The position numbers were made by a program, and so were the translations under genes. This document shows, one piece after another, positions 5,425-6,097 of a stretch of 6,097 nucleotides of DNA. Positions within the stretch are counted from its first letter, which is position 1. Each line of letters begins with the position of its first letter. The notes below the pieces were generated by a model. That model did not search any database. It was not told the origin of the DNA and worked only from the letters and a program-made list of their open reading frames with translations. Source of the stretch: Aquificaceae bacterium (GTDB taxonomy: Bacteria > Aquificota > Aquificia > Aquificales > Aquificaceae); NCBI GenBank assembly GCA_025057245.1, contig JANWYC010000069.1, positions 1 to 6,097 of the forward strand, written 5' to 3'.

Positions 5425-6097
5425 CTAAATCCTGTCCGCTATAGCCTGAGCAAATTCAGAAGTGGATAACGCCTTAGCTTCTATGCCTTGCTTTTTAAAG
5501 CCCGAGGCTATGTCTGGCGTTCCGAGCCTGTCTTCTATGGTGCGTTTGACCGCTTGGTATACGAGCGAGGCTGACTCCTTCCAACCCAAGTATTCCAACA
5601 TCATGGCACCAGAGAGGGTCAGTGAAAGCGGATTAGCCACGCCTTTGCCCGCTATGTCGTAAGCGGTGCCGTGGGTAGATTCAAAAAGAGCGTATCCGTC
5701 GCCAATGTTACCGCTGGGAACAAAGCCCGGACCTCCCACAAGAGCGGACGCAAGGTCTGATATATAATCCCCGTTAAGGTTTTGCGTTATAATGACGTCG
5801 TAGGCTTCTGGTTTGAGAACCAACTGCATGAGCATCTGGTCTGTTATAACCTTTACCATAAGCACCTGCCCTTCCTTTGGCTCTCCCTCTGTTATAACCC
5901 TTCCTTCAAACTCTGGCTCTTTTGCCACATCAAAAGCCCAGTTCATAAAAGCACCTTCCGTAGCCTTCATTATGTTCCCCTTACCCACCACCGCCACTGT
6001 TTTTTTGTTGTTCTCCAAAGCCCACCTTAGAGCCTTCCTTACGTGCCTTTTGGTCTTGTATTCGCTCATAGGCTTTACGGTTATACCGCAGTCCTCT
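5425..6097 (-). CDS. icd: Isocitrate dehydrogenase, C-terminal part (5' end beyond the window)
   Basis: Interconverts isocitrate with 2-oxoglutarate/oxalosuccinate in the TCA or reductive TCA cycle. The visible 223 codons align with the C-terminal half of E. coli Icd. The in-frame ATG at 6069 is internal (VKPMSEYKTKRHVRKAL, cf. E. coli RPISEEGSKRLVRKA), and the frame continues to the right edge. Seen are KGNIMKATEGAF with the catalytic-region lysine, ITDQMLMQL and NLNGDYISD with metal-binding aspartates, and GGPGFVPSGNIGD. The coenzyme loop reads HGTAYDIAGKGVANP, where E. coli has HGTAPKYAGQDKVNP. The E. coli NADP-binding Lys344, Tyr345 and Val351 therefore correspond to Asp, Ile and Ala, and Tyr391 and Arg395 to Pro and Ser. 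This is the pattern of NAD-dependent members. The stop TAG is at 5425-5427, followed by the 367-bp spacer. In Aquificales this enzyme is expected to work in the reductive direction; that is inferred from lineage. Confidence 0.95.
   Translation of the reverse strand, partial: EDCGITVKPMSEYKTKRHVRKALRWALENNKKTVAVVGKGNIMKATEGAFMNWAFDVAKEPEFEGRVITEGEPKEGQVLMVKVITDQMLMQLVLKPEAYDVIITQNLNGDYISDLASALVGGPGFVPSGNIGDGYALFESTHGTAYDIAGKGVANPLSLTLSGAMMLEYLGWKESASLVYQAVKRTIEDRLGTPDIASGFKKQGIEAKALSTSEFAQAIADRI

Noticed and set aside
6067..6069. ATG at 6069 as the true start of the isocitrate dehydrogenase
   Set aside because: The same frame stays open to the window edge and the upstream codons (…DCGITVKP) align with E. 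coli Icd, so this Met is internal.
1..6097. CRISPR array, tRNA or rRNA genes
   Set aside because: No regularly spaced repeats, no tRNA T-loop/CCA signature and no rRNA sequence were seen on either strand.

Overview
The window looks like part of a chromosome from a thermophilic Gram-negative bacterium of the Aquificaceae, with Hydrogenobacter or Thermocrinis the best guess. This is inferred from mid-40s GC by eye, heavy use of AGG/AGA and ATA codons, compact spacing, a lipid A gene (so an outer membrane), and an isocitrate dehydrogenase resembling the Aquificales type. No marker gene proves the assignment.

Layout from left to right. purH (minus strand, last residues cut by the left edge) and an RluD-type pseudouridine synthase gene (plus strand) diverge from a 94-bp spacer. 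The pseudouridine synthase gene runs tail-to-tail into lpxB, and the two coding sequences overlap by 36 bp. lpxB is the last gene of a tight minus-strand run: zinc-type dehydrogenase, then an unknown 138-residue protein, then lpxB, with a 15-bp gap and a 4-bp ATGA overlap. A 367-bp spacer follows, and then the 3' part of an isocitrate dehydrogenase gene (minus strand, 5' part beyond the right edge).

The genes are mostly housekeeping: purine synthesis (PurH), rRNA modification (RluD family), lipid A assembly (LpxB), carbon metabolism (Icd) and an uncharacterised redox enzyme. Two details carry functional information. The Icd coenzyme pocket has Asp-Ile-Ala where E. coli Icd has Lys-Tyr-Val, which predicts NAD rather than NADP. 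The dehydrogenase keeps four structural-zinc cysteines but lacks the usual catalytic-zinc ligands.

The least ordinary part is the spacer at 5058-5424. It contains a cluster of nested and adjacent inverted repeats, including a 15-bp bulged long-range stem enclosing a perfect 8-bp stem, followed by two compact hairpins. A promoter-like sequence lies upstream on the minus strand. One overlapping minus-strand frame faintly resembles the C-terminal zinc-ribbon end of TnpB. My leading interpretation is a decayed IS200/IS605-type 3' end with an omegaRNA-like structured RNA and no full tnpB. An unrelated structured small RNA is the alternative. This is a hypothesis; only the base-pairing potential is directly visible.
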